A stretch of 64,000 bases of DNA from Eonycteris spelaea (GCA_003508835.1 PUFA01000092.1:3472001-3536000), one strand, 5' to 3'; numbered from the stretch's first letter, positions 36,055 to 49,325 are shown. Program-made: numbers and translations. Notes: generated from the sequence alone by a model not told the origin.

Positions 36055-36625
36055 TTTTTTTTCATTTTTATTTTTCATCTAGAGTTGACATTCAATATTA
36101 TTTTATATTAGTATCAGGTGTACAGTATAGTGGTTAGACATTTATATAATTTACAAAGTGAACTCCCTGATTAGTCTAGTACCCACTTGGCACTATATAT
36201 AGTAATCGTAGTATTATGGATTATATTCCCTATGCTGTACTTCACATCCCCATGACTATTTCATAACTACCAATTTGTTATTCTTAATTCCTTCACCTTT
36301 TTCATCCAGCCTCCCATCTGACAATCATCAGTTTGTTCTCTATACAAGTCTGTTCCCATTATATGCACCCCTATGCTCACTGCAGCATTATTTATAATAG
36401 CCAAGACATAGAAGCAAACTATGTGCCCATCAATAAACAACAGAATAAAGGAGATGAGGTACACATAACAATAGAATATTACTCATCCATAAAAAAAAAA
36501 ATCTTACTATTTGCAACAACATGGATGAACCTGGAGGGTATTACACTAAATGAAATAAGTCAGAGATAGACAAATACCATATGATCTGGAATCTAAAGAA
36601 AAAAATAAGTAAACAAAACAGGGTT
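36055..36625 (-). mobile_element. LINE-1 insertion with inverted 5' segment
   Basis: 36055-36350 is a minus-strand LINE-1 3' UTR (reverse complement shows 'atgtgaagtacagcataggg' and 'gtacacctgatactaatat' before an A-rich tail). 36351-36625 is the immediately preceding ORF2 C-terminal/3'-UTR sequence in the plus orientation ('ctcactgcagcattatttat', 'gcaacaacatggatgaac', 'gaaataagtcagag'). The inverted part ends at 'aaacaaaacag' and the direct part resumes at 'acagacttgtatagagaac', which are contiguous in a normal LINE-1. This is a clean twin-priming inversion. I found no convincing target duplication. The frames 36267-36569 on either strand are LINE-1 debris. Confidence 0.87.
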
Positions 36626-37485
36626 GGTTAATTCAAGGACATTTCACTCATGACAATTTCAGGTCAGTATTTTTATCTTCATTCTTGCCATTTATAATTT
36701 ACCTCTACTGTCTGGAAAACAGTTGTTGCCAAAAGTATCCCATCAAAATCTCTTATATTTCCCCTTTTCATTTTTTCTCGAATTAGCAAATAATGTAATC
36801 TCCATTGAAAATTAACACAAATTGAAAGTTTTCTAATGAAATGATAAATATATTCTGATCTGAGTGTTCACAGTCCACATTAATACTAAAATATTGTTCT
36901 GGCTAGGAGATATGACATTGTCCACATACCTTAGGTAAAAATGGAATCTGAAAGAGCTGAATTCCAAATTTCTAGGTGATTCAGCTATATGCTTTTGAGT
37001 CACTCATATAATGTGAAACATTCTGTCTATGAATTCCTTTGTTCACAGGGGAGTTATGTATCTATTTGAAAATTATGGCCAACTTATACAAAGCCTGGCA
37101 AACTATGTTATATTAAATCAAAATTATTCATGTATTGACTTTTAATGTTTGTAAATCATTCTTCATCAAAGATTCTGGCTATTATTTATGAAGTAATTCA
37201 ATTTGGAACACATCTACTCTGACCATATTTTTGAGGAAAAAAAACAAAGCTTGATTAGGTTACAGTTTTAGCAACATTTCTCTTAAATATGTTTTGAAAT
37301 ATTACTTTTAAAACTATATTAAATGTGGGAGAAAAAATCTCCTACTCTTTTCAGTAAAATGACCACAACTTTTTCTGAGCTATTTCAATTTTTAAAATAA
37401 GTTTAAAAAATATGGCTAGAGTTCAGGTTATAATTGATACACTCAATACATAGTTATATTATAGAATATGTTATAACTTTCTCCA
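36626..37485. other. AT-rich sequence, nothing recognised
   Basis: No gene or repeat supported. Confidence 0.45.
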
Positions 37486-37489
37486 TATG

Positions 37490-37620
37490 ATATTGCCTAT
37501 TAAACTGTCAGCTCTTCAAAATCAGGCACCTATTTTCTTTATCTTCATATCCTCATGGCCTGCCAAAATACTTTGCCATAGTATATGTTCAATACACTAT
37601 GTATTAAATGAATAAGTGAA
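37490..37620 (+). repeat. L2 3' end, sense
   Basis: 'aaactgtcagctcttcaaaa', 'tcaggcacctattttcttta' and 'gtattaaatgaataag' follow the L2 terminal consensus. Confidence 0.75.
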
Positions 37621-37774
37621 CCAACAAGTAGTTCTATGAGCAAACACTCCCAGGGTTTGTTTCCAAATCTTGAACAATCCTACGATAGGCAAGGAAAGAA
37701 TCTCTGAGAATCAAGACTCTTCTATAACCTGTGACTTTTCTCATGAGCAAAATGTACAGACATGAATATCAAAA

Positions 37775-37925
37775 GTTCTCAACAAAGCTGATCATTAAAA
37801 TCACATTATGAGTTTTAAAATTTTTTTTTAAGATTATGAAATTCTAATTCAGTATATCCAATATGGAGTCCCAGAATTGGCATTATCAAGTTTAATAACC
37901 ACTCTCCTGTGTGATGTGATTGCAG
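37775..37925 (+). repeat. MER5-like hAT DNA-transposon fragment
   Basis: 'gctgatcattaaaatcacat', 'gaaattctaattcagtatat' and 'agtcccagaattggcatt' are ordered MER5 landmarks. Confidence 0.75.
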
Positions 37926-40900
37926 GGCCATTGAGAGGACACCTTAGCATGAACACGGGATCTGAAAATCATGCAGCTCCTCCCAACTACCTCGTTTCCA
38001 GATAATTTACCATAGAAGCAGTCTTCTCTTTGGCTTGAAAAGGTTTAACTCTAAGGAAAGAATGAATATTAAATCATTAAAAAGTTAATATGAATTACTG
38101 CAGTAGATAACTTTATGTTAAAAACTCTGAATAACCAGTGGGGTGACAAAAGGGCTACAAAGGAAACCAAAAAAAAGAAATCAATATCAGACTCTTGTCT
38201 AATATGTAGACATGAAAATAATTTGCCAGAGACCAGGATGGCCATCAATCTTTCCTCTATGATGCTTAAACTGAATAATGATCATCTAAAGAGAACAGAT
38301 TGACCAAATCAGTAGAGATTCCTGATTTGCTCCACCTTATCATACTAAAATATTGATTCAAGCAACAGGAGCTATTTACAAATTGACCAAAGTATAGTAG
38401 AGGGAGATGGAAGCTATAAGTGTTTATTTTTCTGTTTCATCAGAGGGACCTGAATTTCATTCACCATGCTTAGTTAGAAAAGAATTCCATTTCAAAGCTG
38501 CATCAGGAACACTGAGGAATAAGCTAATGTTCATTCAGACTAAGAAGATAAATCAAGAAGAAAGAATGATAAATGTTGTTTTATTAGGATTCTCATTAAG
38601 ATTCATTTTTTCTTCATCAGTGATTCATTGTTTTCTCTCCTGATTCTTAGGTCATCTCAATAAGCATTTGAAAAACTTTCACTCAGTAATAAAAGAAAAT
38701 AATGCCTGAAACCACTTCTCTAAATCATTGTTGACAGACACTTGAACTTATACTGAAGCAGTTCTCTTTAGCCCCCATGCTTTGTAGAAAAAGCCATTCC
38801 AGTGATATGATGAGCTCCTGATGACATCACTAGGGGCACATTAACTTTTGTGTGCTGTGGTTTCTTATTTCCATTCTGAAAACTGGTAATAAAAATAGCC
38901 TCTTTAATAATCATTTTGATACGCAGAGGGGGAAGGTATCTTAAAGAATATCTAATTCAATCACACTATTTCGCAAATAAGTAATGTAAGTTCATGAAAA
39001 GTGAACTTTTGCAGGTAAGTAATCTAAGTTTAATTCATAAAATAAATTGTTCATAGCTACATGCTAAACCAGGGGCAGAGTGAAGGTGATGTTAAGCAAC
39101 ATTCAATTCAAGATACCTTCTTATCTCTAGAATTAAAAAGTGAGTTAAAAACAGAGGTATGATTTAATATAGTAGTGAGGCAAGTGATTTCATTCAATCA
39201 AGGTAATAGCTTTTGTTTTTGCTGAAGTATGATAGGACTTGCAAATTAGAGAACAGAGCTGTTCAAAAATATGTTTATCAAATTAATTACCAGTGTACAT
39301 ATGACATGACAGTTTTGGTGGTGGTTTATTTTTAGTCTGACTGGCAATTATCTAAAGTGTGTTTGAATGTACCTTTATTTTCAAAAGCTCCATTTTAAAA
39401 AATATACATATTTATGATAAAACTCACTTTGTTCTATTGAAAAAGATATTTAGTGAGAAGTACTGATTCTAAGAGTTTGAGTGGATGTCTATGTCCTAAT
39501 TATCACTCATCAAATGTCAACATATTAGTTTTAGTCATAAAGATTTTCAGATTTCAAAAAGACTTGACAGCTCATTGAAATTTTTATCACACTTTATAAT
39601 AGATATTATGACAATTCACTTGGTACATTACAAAATAACCACTGAGAGTGACAGACACAAACTTAGGTAAAAGCTTTAGACATTTGAGGGATTTGATATC
39701 ACTCATTTAAAGACATGCTAACTTTCACCATAAAAAGAAGCCACACTTATGAAATAAAATAATTCCCTATGGGCCCTGCTAGTTCACTTGTCATAAGTAG
39801 AAGCAGCTCCTACAATACATTTTAAAGTTTTCATTTCTTTTTCCTTTGTCTGAGCTCCTAATTTTGTAAATCATGAAGCCCATTGCAAACATTCCTTCCT
39901 AGATTTCAAAGTAACAGCAGATAAAGAAATCGGGAAGGATCAAGTTTTTTTCAAAATGGTAAATTCATGTTTTGTTTTGTTTTGCTTTGTTTTGCTTTGG
40001 TGTTTTAAAAATTCTAAATTTAACGCATGGATTTTTGTTCTGTGAAGTAGATTTAACCTGACATAGAACTTAATCTAGCTTCGGCCTGCTTGCAAAAAGA
40101 ATTTGGAGTGCAATCATGCCTCAGAGTTGTCCCAAAAGTGACAAGGTATCTAGAGTAAAATGAGAGCTCTAATAACCACATAGATTTAAAGGTAATGAAT
40201 CATGGCCTTTACCACTCTTTACCCACACCTATATACTTCATAATTCCAGATAGACTGCCAGCCCATGCCATCTAAGACACATGAACTTAGTCAATAGAAG
40301 CCCTGAGAACTGGTATAATTTCAAGTCATCCATCAGGCTTTCAGGTGGACTCTTTGGCAAATGACTTATTATTGCCTATGACTAGTCAGTAATGAAATGA
40401 CCCCAAAAGGAGCAGCACTCTCCCACCTAAAGAGAGCGTTCAGGTCTCCACTTCCTTCATCACTGTCAAGGCCAAGATACGACAGGTCTATAGTGCTAGT
40501 GGAAAAGGTTTTGGAGATGTAGAAAGTTCTTACTTCTTTGTGGATGGCTTACATTTGAGAGATTTATCTCAGGGTCCTTCCTTTAGTATTGCTTAGTGCT
40601 CTTGATTTTTAGTCTCCCTCCTCCCATGAATCTGGGGCAGTTAGAGCTTTCTACAATTTTGTCAGAACCAAGATTCTCTCCCTCTTTTAGAAGGCTAACC
40701 AGGGACAGAATGAGAAAAGACAATATTGAGCAATGCCTTAGGCCAATTAACCTCAGCTTCATGACATGATATCCATAGGAATGATATTAAGAATAGACAG
40801 TGAGGGTAAACTACCCTTCAAGAAATTGTCAAGAAAGCAAGGGCAGGAGATGATATGGGTAAATTAAACTGTAGAGGGTTAAACTGTAGAAGTGTTCTGC

Positions 40901-41689
40901 TCTACTTTATTTTTAAGGTAAAGATGACTCAAATGAGTTAATTTGCTGGGAGAGGGTGATCAGTAAGAACAGGCAGTTGGAGGATGAAAAATCAGGAGAG
41001 AGTAATTAATAAAAAAAACTTCCTAGAAGAGCCTATATGGGAATAAACCAAAAAGTCAGCCTTGAAATAGAAGAATTTCTTCCTCTGAGATAGGGGACAA
41101 AAAAAGAATGTAAAGAGATTTTTTAAAATTATGAGACAGAGAAGGAAAGTACACATATTTCTCAATAAAAGAAAAACCATTTAGCTGCTGAATGTGACAC
41201 AGGCCTGGAGGATACTGAGTACTTAAAACACATAGAAAAGTTTAGATGTACTTGCCCCAAGAAAGATAATAGAGGGTGGTCAAAGGACTCAATAAACAGT
41301 TTAATAAACAATAGCAAGGCCTAGATAAGGTTAGAGATCTTGACTTTTCAATGTATTTACTTGGCATAATTTTGTGACCAAGCGTTGGCTCCTTAAGAAA
41401 GGGAACTGAGGAGGTGACTGGTTGCCTAGTTTTGAAGAGTGATGGGGGGCAGGAGGAGAGGTGGAAAAAAATGTTGAGGTGGGCAGAGGACTTCTGGGTG
41501 ATAGCAAGTGCATAGTTACATTGGAAGACTATTGAATCCATGCTGAGTCAGGCAGAATGGGAAAGAATAAGAAAGAAAGGGAAGAACCAAGTTGCTGGAT
41601 AGCGTACGAAAGGCTATGAGCAAGAGAAGTAGGGAGCTAGGAGAGTGGATTCAAGGATGTTTAAATCAAATGAGGACATTTCACTGACA
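37926..41689. other. AT-rich sequence, nothing recognised
   Basis: 3.7 kb with no gene or repeat I can support, apart from a (TTTTG/TTTGC) simple repeat at about 39967-40000. The frames at 38115, 38407, 40992 and 41242-41541 lack domain-like features. Confidence 0.45.
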
Positions 41690-41694
41690 GGCAA

Positions 41695-41875
41695 TGGAGA
41701 TAAGTTCTGAAGCCAAACTTTCAGGAGCCAAATCATAGTTCTGCCTCACTAACTATGGGACCAGAATGAATAGGATTGTTGTGAGAGTCCACAAGGGAAT
41801 ACATGTAAAGTACTTAGGTCAGGGTCTGACATATATATTCACGCAGTAAATGATAGCTATGGTTATATTCCAGAG
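41695..41875 (+). repeat. MIR SINE, sense, internally deleted
   Basis: 'gagccaaatcatagttctgc', 'aggattgttgtgagagtcca', 'catgtaaagtacttaggtca' and 'gacatatatattcacgcagt' follow MIR with the middle (T-C-rich core) missing. Confidence 0.75.
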
Positions 41876-42614
41876 TTTGCCATTGTAGCATAACCCCAAA
41901 TGGTGAAGCATAACTTCATATGATGTGTAGTTATGCTGATGGAAAGGCATCACTGAACATATATGGCTTTATGTTACCATCGAACTAAAGCTCAGTGGAG
42001 GGTAAAGGTCAGTGGATTTGAAGAAAAAAATTATATTCTATCTTCTGGAGCTCTACTGGCAGTGACTACGAATGTTAAAATGGAGATACATTAATTATGA
42101 TAAATGGAGGAGTAGTTAGGTGTAAAAAAATCTAAATTAAATTACTTTTTCCTTTTCCTATTATTTTTACATTTGAAGACCTCAAATCTGTAGCATTAAA
42201 CATGTCCATCTGACAAAAGACACATGCAATTGGTTCAAAATATAAACTTTCATGTCTCTGAGGTGTGCTGTCTTAGTGTAGAATGCCCTGTTCTGTGCAC
42301 TCTCCTACCAGGGTTTAGGAGAATTCTGAGCAAGTCCATGAAGTGCTCTCTTTTAAACTGAGATATGAATCTGGTGTGTTTCTTATTAAAGTGTTATGAG
42401 AATTCAATTCCAATTATGGGTTAAGATCTACCTTGAACATGTCTCACAAAATCAAAAAGGAATTTATATACTTATTTGATTCAACAAATCAGTATAGCAA
42501 CATCTATACTCAGGAGTATACTAATGTCATTTCATGCGCAGGATAACAAGAGAATCACTTTCACTCAGAACCTCACATAGTCTCAATGTGACTATGTATA
42601 GTTAATTAATTATA

Positions 42615-42720
42615 ACATTTCCCTTTCATTCAACAAATAGCTATGTAATTGTCTATCATGTGTAAGGCATATGCTAGTTGCTATAAGAAATAAGTGATAC
42701 AAATTGTGGTAGTGATAGAC
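42615..42720 (-). repeat. L2-like 3' end, antisense
   Basis: 'cattcaacaaatagctatgt' and 'gtgtaaggcatatgctagtt' are the reverse complement of an L2 terminus. Confidence 0.55.
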
Positions 42721-43920
42721 AAGTATATACATTAATACTAGAATACTGGGCAGAATGTATTAGCGCAAGTCCTGAAGAAGGAGCAATTGATTCCAGCAGG
42801 GAAGGCTCATAGATGTGACATAAACACAAACATTCATGGAGTAGAGACACTCCAGGTTAATGATCAATATGAGAACAAAAGTGGGGGGGGGCGTGGATGA
42901 GTCGGAGGAACATTTGAGTAAGTCACATGGGTCTTTGCAAATTCTTAGCCTGTTCAAGAACTCTCTCTGTTGAACAACACTGTGTCAAATAGGGCCATCT
43001 CTTGCCCTACATTTGTCAGATGCAAATTTATAGACAAGAAATGATACCTTTCTTCATAAATTTAAGTTTTTGATATTATATCTATTTTATTCAAACATCA
43101 GAATGATCCCTCTTTCATTTTAATCATTAACCTTAGCATTAAAAAATTTTAATGATTTTGTCCAAATATATCATGTAAATACTATTCATTTTATATATTA
43201 TTAATATTTATAGTGTCAAAAAATGGTTTTTGTGTTTTAGTTGCCAAATTTTAGTTACCAAATTTAAGAAGGTAATGTGCATGTTGCCTCTTTAATAAAA
43301 AAAAAAAAAAAGATTTTTTTAAAAATTCCAAGAAAGACTGATTTTTTGCTCTTTGTAAATAACTAGGCTAGGGGAAATTCTATTTTTATTGTTCTTTTAC
43401 CACAGCCTAATTTTTATTCATTAATAAATTTGTTTAGTCTATCCCAGTGTAGGAATTGCCAAGTACTTAGAGAAGCTATACACCTTTCTTGCTATACAAA
43501 AGCAACTCCAAAGAATATTCATTTTACACTGCATAACATTCCTTTTCCCTTTTCAAAGACACTACTTTGTATTTCCATGACCTCTTCCTGATAGGTGACA
43601 TGTTGACAAGCACAAATCCACTCTTCACTGATCATAAGATACCAGAGACTTACATGTCAAATGCTATATCCCTCCTAGAAAAAAATCTACATCTAGACTG
43701 TTTTTTTTTTTTTTTCATTGCAAAGGATAACATTCTCCTTTTATTATCTGGCAATGTTATTGCACATTTCAACCTGACATCATCCTTTGATGTTACCTGT
43801 AAAACCTGCCGTCTTTCAATAGCATAATCACTTCTTGCTTATAAATTATGGCAGGACAAGTGGCACTCTGATTCTTACTCCAATTCCCACTTCTGGCTCT
43901 GTTTAGCTCACATCAAAAGC
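42721..43920. other. AT-rich sequence, nothing recognised
   Basis: Contains a G10 run (42883-42892), an A16 run (about 43298-43313) and a T17 run (about 43702-43718). No gene supported; the 86-codon frame 43567-43827 spans the T-run. Confidence 0.45.
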
Positions 43921-46900
43921 TTTTGGGCTTCTGGTCAAGATGACATAGTAGGTAGATGCTATGCTTGCTTCCCCTCTCAACCACATCAAAATTACAACTA
44001 ACCTACAGAACAGCCATAATTGGGAGCCACCTGAAGTCTAGCTAAACAGAAGTCCTACAATTAAGGACAAACAGAAGAGGTCACCTCTTGAGACTGGTAG
44101 AAGGAGTGAAGGCATGGACCAGACTGGTTGCAACTCACATGTGGTGGTTGAAAATCAGAGCAATATCACGGCTGTGACAATCCACTTGTAGGAACAAGGA
44201 GTCTCAGCCCCACACTGGGCTCCCCAGCTGAATTCCAATGTCGGGGAAAAGTCTCCAAATGTATGGCTGTGAAAACCAGGGAGGTTATGAGTGAGACTGA
44301 GTGAGACATTTCTTTAAGAGACCCACTTGCAGACTTACTCATTGACAGACTCATTTGCTCTGAGCTCCAGTGCTGGGGCGGCAGCTTGAAAGGTACCAGG
44401 GACATACAGTGAGGAACTGAATTGTCTGGCTTCAGGGTGAGGGGGAGGGGCAGCTTTCTCCCAAACAGAGTGCAGACAGAGCCCATTACTCCATTGTTCA
44501 GCCCTTCGTACCTGGAGTCCAGACACAGGCTGTAGCCATATCTGAATTTCCATCAGCTTGACTATCCTGTCCTGGAGATTCCCTGAGATCCCACCTCACC
44601 CAACTTTCAGGCCCACCTAATCCAGTGGATTTTCCATATAAATGGCCTATCGAGGCTCATGCTACACTTTCCTAAAATTTTTTAAAGATTCACAAACCCC
44701 AGATAAGCAGCATCTACCATTGGCATGCCCTGTACCTCTTACTGAGCAGCCCCAAGCCAAGCACTAGCAACAGCTGGCCTCAGTTTGCAGCTTGGCCTCT
44801 CACGGCACATCAAAGCCTAGTGTGGGTGATGGCCATCTTCAGATTATTTGGTGGCTCATACCGGGTGGCCCTGGACAGAGCACAGGCTATGGCTGAATGT
44901 GGCCTATGGTAAAGCCCTTCCCAGGATATCCCAACCTGCATACCTGGTGTCCAGTTTCAGTCTAAGCTGGAGCACAACTCAGGGCCACAGCTGAGAACAC
45001 ACCCAAAGGGCAGAGTGGGCAGGCACCAGAGCCTTGCAAAAGGGAATTCTGCTCCGTGGGGTCAGCTCCTGCACAACAGCTCCTCACTGCAGTCACCAGC
45101 CAGTCCTCACAACTAATCAGACCAAGGGTTAATCCCTCCCATTGGTGTACAAACAGCAACCAAGGCTCAACTACAACAAGAGGGCACACAACCCATACAA
45201 GGAATAAACTTGGAGCACCTGGCTCAGGTGACCAAGGAGACTGAACCACTGGACTCCAGAGCATATCTACTACATAAGGCTACTCTCCTAAGACCAAGAT
45301 ACCTAGCAGCCCTATCTAATACATGGAAACAAAGATAGGGAGGCAGCCAAAAAGGGGAGACAAAGAAATATGCCCCAAATGAAAGAACACAACAAAGCTC
45401 CAGAAATAGAACTAAAATGGAGCAAGCAATCCACCTGATACAGAGTTAAAACACTGGTTATAAAGATGCTCAGTTAACTTGGGAGAAGAGTAGATGAATT
45501 CAGTGAGAACTTTCACAAAGAGATAGAAAACATAAAAAAGAACCAGTCATATATGAAGACCACAATAACTGAAATGACGATACCTTAGGAAGAATCAACA
45601 GTAGATGAGATGAAGCAGAATTTCAAAGCAGCAATTTAGAAAATAAGGTAACAGAAAACACCCATCAGGACAAGAACAAGAAAAAAGAATTCAAAAAAAT
45701 AAGAATAGTTTAAGGGGTCCCTGGGACAATATCAAATGTAAAAATATTCACATCTTAGGGGTAACAGAAGGAGAAGAGAGGGAACAAGAATTGAAAACCT
45801 ATTTGAAGAAATAATGATGGAAAACTTCTTTAACCTGGTAAAGGAAATAGACATACAAACCCAGAAGGCACATAGAGTTCCAAACAAGATGAACCCAAAG
45901 AGACCCACACTAAGACACATCATAATTAAAATATGAAAGGTTAAAAACAAAGAGAGAATCTTAAAAGCAGCAAGACAAAGCATCTAGTTATCTCCAAGGG
46001 AGCTCCCATAAGACTGTCAGCTAATTTCTCAACAGAAACTTATCTGGTCAGAAGGGATTGGCAGGAAATATTTAAAGTGATGAAAAGCAAGGACCTATAG
46101 CCAAGATTACTCTATCCAGCAAAGCTATCTTTTAGAATCAAAGAACAGATAAAAAGCTTCACAGTGAAGAAAAAGCTAAAGGAGTTCATCAACACAAAAC
46201 CAAAAGTATTATAGGAAATGTTGGAAGGAGGACTTAAGAAAAATAAGAAAAAAAAGATTAAAACTATGAATAATAAAATGGCAATAACTATATATCTACA
46301 ATTACTTCAAATGTAAATGGATTGAATGCTCCAATCAAAAGGTAGCATGGCTGAATGGATAAGAAAACAAGACCCTTACAGATGCTGCCTACAAGAGGCT
46401 CACTTCAGATTAAAAGACACACAAAATTGAAAGTAAAGGGATGAAAAAAGGTGATGCATGAAAATAAAAAAAACAAACAAATAAACAAAAAGCTGCGTTA
46501 GCAACACTTACTATAGACAAATACACTTTAAAATGAAGGCAATAAGTGACAAAGAAGGACCCAGTTATCCCACTTCTGGGTATGTATCCAAAGAAACCCA
46601 AATCACTACTTTGAAGGGACATGAGAATCCATATGTTCATTGCAGCGTTATTTACAGTAGTTAAGATATGGAAATTATCTAAGTGTCCATCATTGGATAA
46701 TGGATATAAAAAGAGGTTGTATGTGTATGTATGTATGTGTGTGTGTCTCTCTGTGTGAGTGTGTGTGTGTGTGTGTGTACACACACACAATAGAATATTA
46801 CTCTGCCGTATAAAGAATGAAATCTTGCCATCTGCAACAACATAGATGGACCCAGAGGGTATTGTGCTGAGTGAAGTAAGTCAGTCAGAGAAAGACAAAT

Positions 46901-46935
46901 GCCAAAATATGAAAGAGACCTAAAAATAGTGTAGA
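43921..46935 (+). mobile_element. HAL1-like (half-LINE) LINE-1 derivative, copy 1
   Basis: A full 5' end is present ('ttttgggcttctggtcaaga' then 'gatgacatagtaggtaga'), with a GC-richer 5' UTR to about 45330. The decayed ORF1 region (45340-46250) contains 'ggaaaacttctttaacctgg' and 'ctctatccagcaaagctatc'. The first part of ORF2 endonuclease follows (46270-46560). At about 46560 the sequence jumps directly to the ORF2 C terminus ('ttatcccacttctgggtatg'), so the reverse transcriptase is missing. The element fades near 46935, where copy 2 begins. This layout matches half-LINE elements, which depend on LINE-1 enzymes. A later genomic deletion in an ordinary LINE-1 is the alternative. Confidence 0.8.
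46719..46789. repeat. (GT)n(AC)n compound microsatellite
   Basis: A GTAT/GT-rich run changes to ACACAC at 46779, so it is partly self-complementary. It sits within the ORF2 C-terminal remnant of HAL1-like copy 1. Confidence 0.95.
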
Positions 46936-46939
46936 TAAT

Positions 46940-49325
46940 AGAGGCTTTGTTCATCCCTTTTGTAACCACATCAAAGTTGGGATGGAAACAGAGCAAACGG
47001 CAAGCAGTCACCTGAGATCTAGAGAACAAAAGCACTATAACTGGGGAGAAAAATAATCAACCTGCAAAGAAGGTAGGAGGGGACAAAGACCCAAGGCTGC
47101 ACAGTTCAAGTGCCTAAGTGGGACAGAGTCTGCAGTAGCAGCAGCCTGCAGCTGCAGACACCTGTTAAAGGGGCTGTGTCTACAACCAGACTTGAGCAGT
47201 GACTGACTTGTTCACTCTGAGCACCAATGCCTGGTTGGCTGCAGGGGCTAGCGGGAGGGGGGGGTGGCACCAGAGACATACAGGGGGACACTGTAGGGAG
47301 GGTCAGAAGTGGGTTTTTCTACCAGGCAACAGTGTTGGTGGTATCCATTGTTCCTGGTGAGCCCTCTCCTCTCCCAGTGTGCAGACTCAGCCACCATACT
47401 CATGCTGGAACATAACAGAGATCACTCTACCCAGAGGATTCCCTGAAACTCCACCTCCCCCTCACGGCCTCACTCAAGCCACATCCAGTTGTATCCTTGG
47501 TGAGTCTGGTGCTCCTTAATGAGCCAGCCCCAAGACTCACACTGGTGACAGCTAGCCTCAGTTTCTGGCATGGTCTCTTAAGGCAACTATAAGCACAGCA
47601 TCTGTAGATTGCTTGCTGAATCTTAACGGGTGGCCCCAGAGGGCACAGTCTGGGACTAAACTTGGCCTGCAGTTGAACCCCTCTCAAGACTGTGCCACTA
47701 GACACCTATATATAAAAAGCCACACTAATAGGACTGGAGAGTTAGGCCTCTGCTTAGTACATAGAAATAGATACAGAAAGACAACCAAAATGGGAAGACA
47801 AATGAGCAGAAACCATATGAGAGAACAGAACAGAGATCCAGGAATAATGGAGTCAAAAATATAACAGATGCAGAGTTCAAAACATTGGTCATAAAGATGC
47901 TCAATGAACTCAGGGAAAGTGTAGATGAACACAGTGAGAACTTTAACAAAGGTATAAAAAACATAAAAATGAAAATGGAAATTATAAAAGGGAACCAGTC
48001 AGAAATGAAGAACATATTATCTGAGATGAAGAATAGATTAGAGGGAATCAACAGAGTAGATAAAGAAGAGTATTGAACCACCAATTTACAGGATGGAGAG
48101 GGGACACCCAATCAGAATGGCAAGAAAAAAGAAGCCAAGACTATAATAATAATTTAAGGAGACTATGGGACACAATTAAATGTAAAAGCATCCAGGACAT
48201 AGTGGTACCTTAAGGAAAACAAAAAGTTAAAGAGCTGTTTGAAAAAATAAAGATGGAAAACTTCTCTAACCTGGTGAAAGAAATAGACAAACAACTCCAG
48301 GAAGCCCAGAAAATGCCAAAAAAGATGAAACCAAAGAGGTCCACACCAAGATGCATTATAATTAAAATGCCAAAGGTTAAATACAAAGAGAATCTTAAAA
48401 GTAACTAGAGAAAAGCAGTTATCTACAAGGGAGCACCCATAAGACTGGAAGCTGATTTCTCAAAAGAAACTATGCAGGACAGAAAGGCTTGACACAAAAC
48501 ATTCGACATGAGGAAAACCCAGGATCTACACCAAGAATACTTTATCCAACAAAGCTAAAATTTGGAGTCAAAAAAGAGATAAAGAGCTTCCCAGACAAAA
48601 ATAAGGTAAAGGAATTTATCAACACTAAGCCAATATTAAAGACAGGAAATGATGGAGGGATGTCTTTAAGAAGAAAAAAACATGTATCAAAAACAAGAAT
48701 AAAGAATGGTAATAACTAAATTCCTATCAACGAGTACCTCAAATGGAAAAGAATTAAGTGCTCAAACCAAAAGGCTGAGTGGCTGAATGGATAAAAAAAC
48801 AAGACTCCTACATATGCTGCCTATATGACACTCATTTAAGATTAAAAGACACACACAGACTAAAAGGAAGGGGAAGAAAAAAGATATTGCCATGATGGAT
48901 CTAGTGGGTATTGTGCTGCATGAAGTTAGTCAGATAGAGAAAGACAAATATCACATGATTTTACATACATGTGAAATCTAAAGAACAAACAAACAATGAC
49001 AACCAAAAAAAAAAAAAAACAGCAATTAACTCATAGAAACAGAGAATATCTGGGGGGCTACCAAATGGGAGGTAGATTGAGGGAGACAGCGAAAAAGAGC
49101 AAAGGGATTAAGAAGTATAAATGGATAGTTACAAAATAGACATGGAGATATAAGGTGTAGCATAAGGAAAATAGTTAATAATATTGTAATAAATATGTAG
49201 GGGCAAGAGAGGTACTAGATTTAGTAGAGTAATCACTTTGTAAGTTATATAGATCTCCAATCACTATGCTGTACAACTGAAATTAATATATTATTATATG
49301 CCAACTGTAATTGAAAAAAAAAACT
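46940..49325 (+). mobile_element. HAL1-like (half-LINE) LINE-1 derivative, copy 2
   Basis: The 5' UTR begins with 'aaccacatcaaag' (homologous to 'aaccacatcaaaattac' in copy 1 at about 43980) and runs to about 47750. The ORF1 region lies at 47780-48720. A short endonuclease start is at 48720-48893 ('aaatggaaaagaattaagtg', 'gctgaatggataaaaaa'). The sequence then jumps at about 48893 to the extreme ORF2 C terminus ('tgatggatctagtgggtatt') and continues through the 3' UTR ('gtaataaatatgtaggggca', 'gtacaactgaaattaat') to an A-tail near 49320. It lacks more of ORF2 than copy 1, so the two deletions differ. Confidence 0.82.
47885..48076 (+). pseudogene. ORF1 coiled-coil-like fragment of HAL1-like copy 2
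   Basis: A 63-codon in-frame remnant of the nucleic-acid-binding ORF1 protein. Hydrophobic residues at heptad-like spacing among Lys, Glu and Asn (MVIKMLNELRESVDEHSENF at its start) suggest the coiled-coil trimerisation segment of L1 ORF1p. It ends at a stop that interrupts the frame. A separate piece at 48489-48719 (MTQNIRHEENPGSTPRILYP at its start, then KSFPDKNKVKEFINT) represents the C-terminal domain. Frameshifts separate the pieces, so no complete protein is encoded. Confidence 0.7.

Noticed and set aside
36540..36575. 'taagtcagagata' as a target duplication of the LINE-1 at 36055-36625 (compare 'tatctctgactt' at about 36046-36057)
   Set aside because: The inner copy is ordinary LINE-1 ORF2-end sequence (gaaataagtcagag is present in every copy here), so the match is coincidental.
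44166..45264. Several 60-106 codon frames on both strands as a short gene cluster
   Set aside because: They are in the GC-richer 5' UTR of HAL1-like copy 1, open on both strands by composition.
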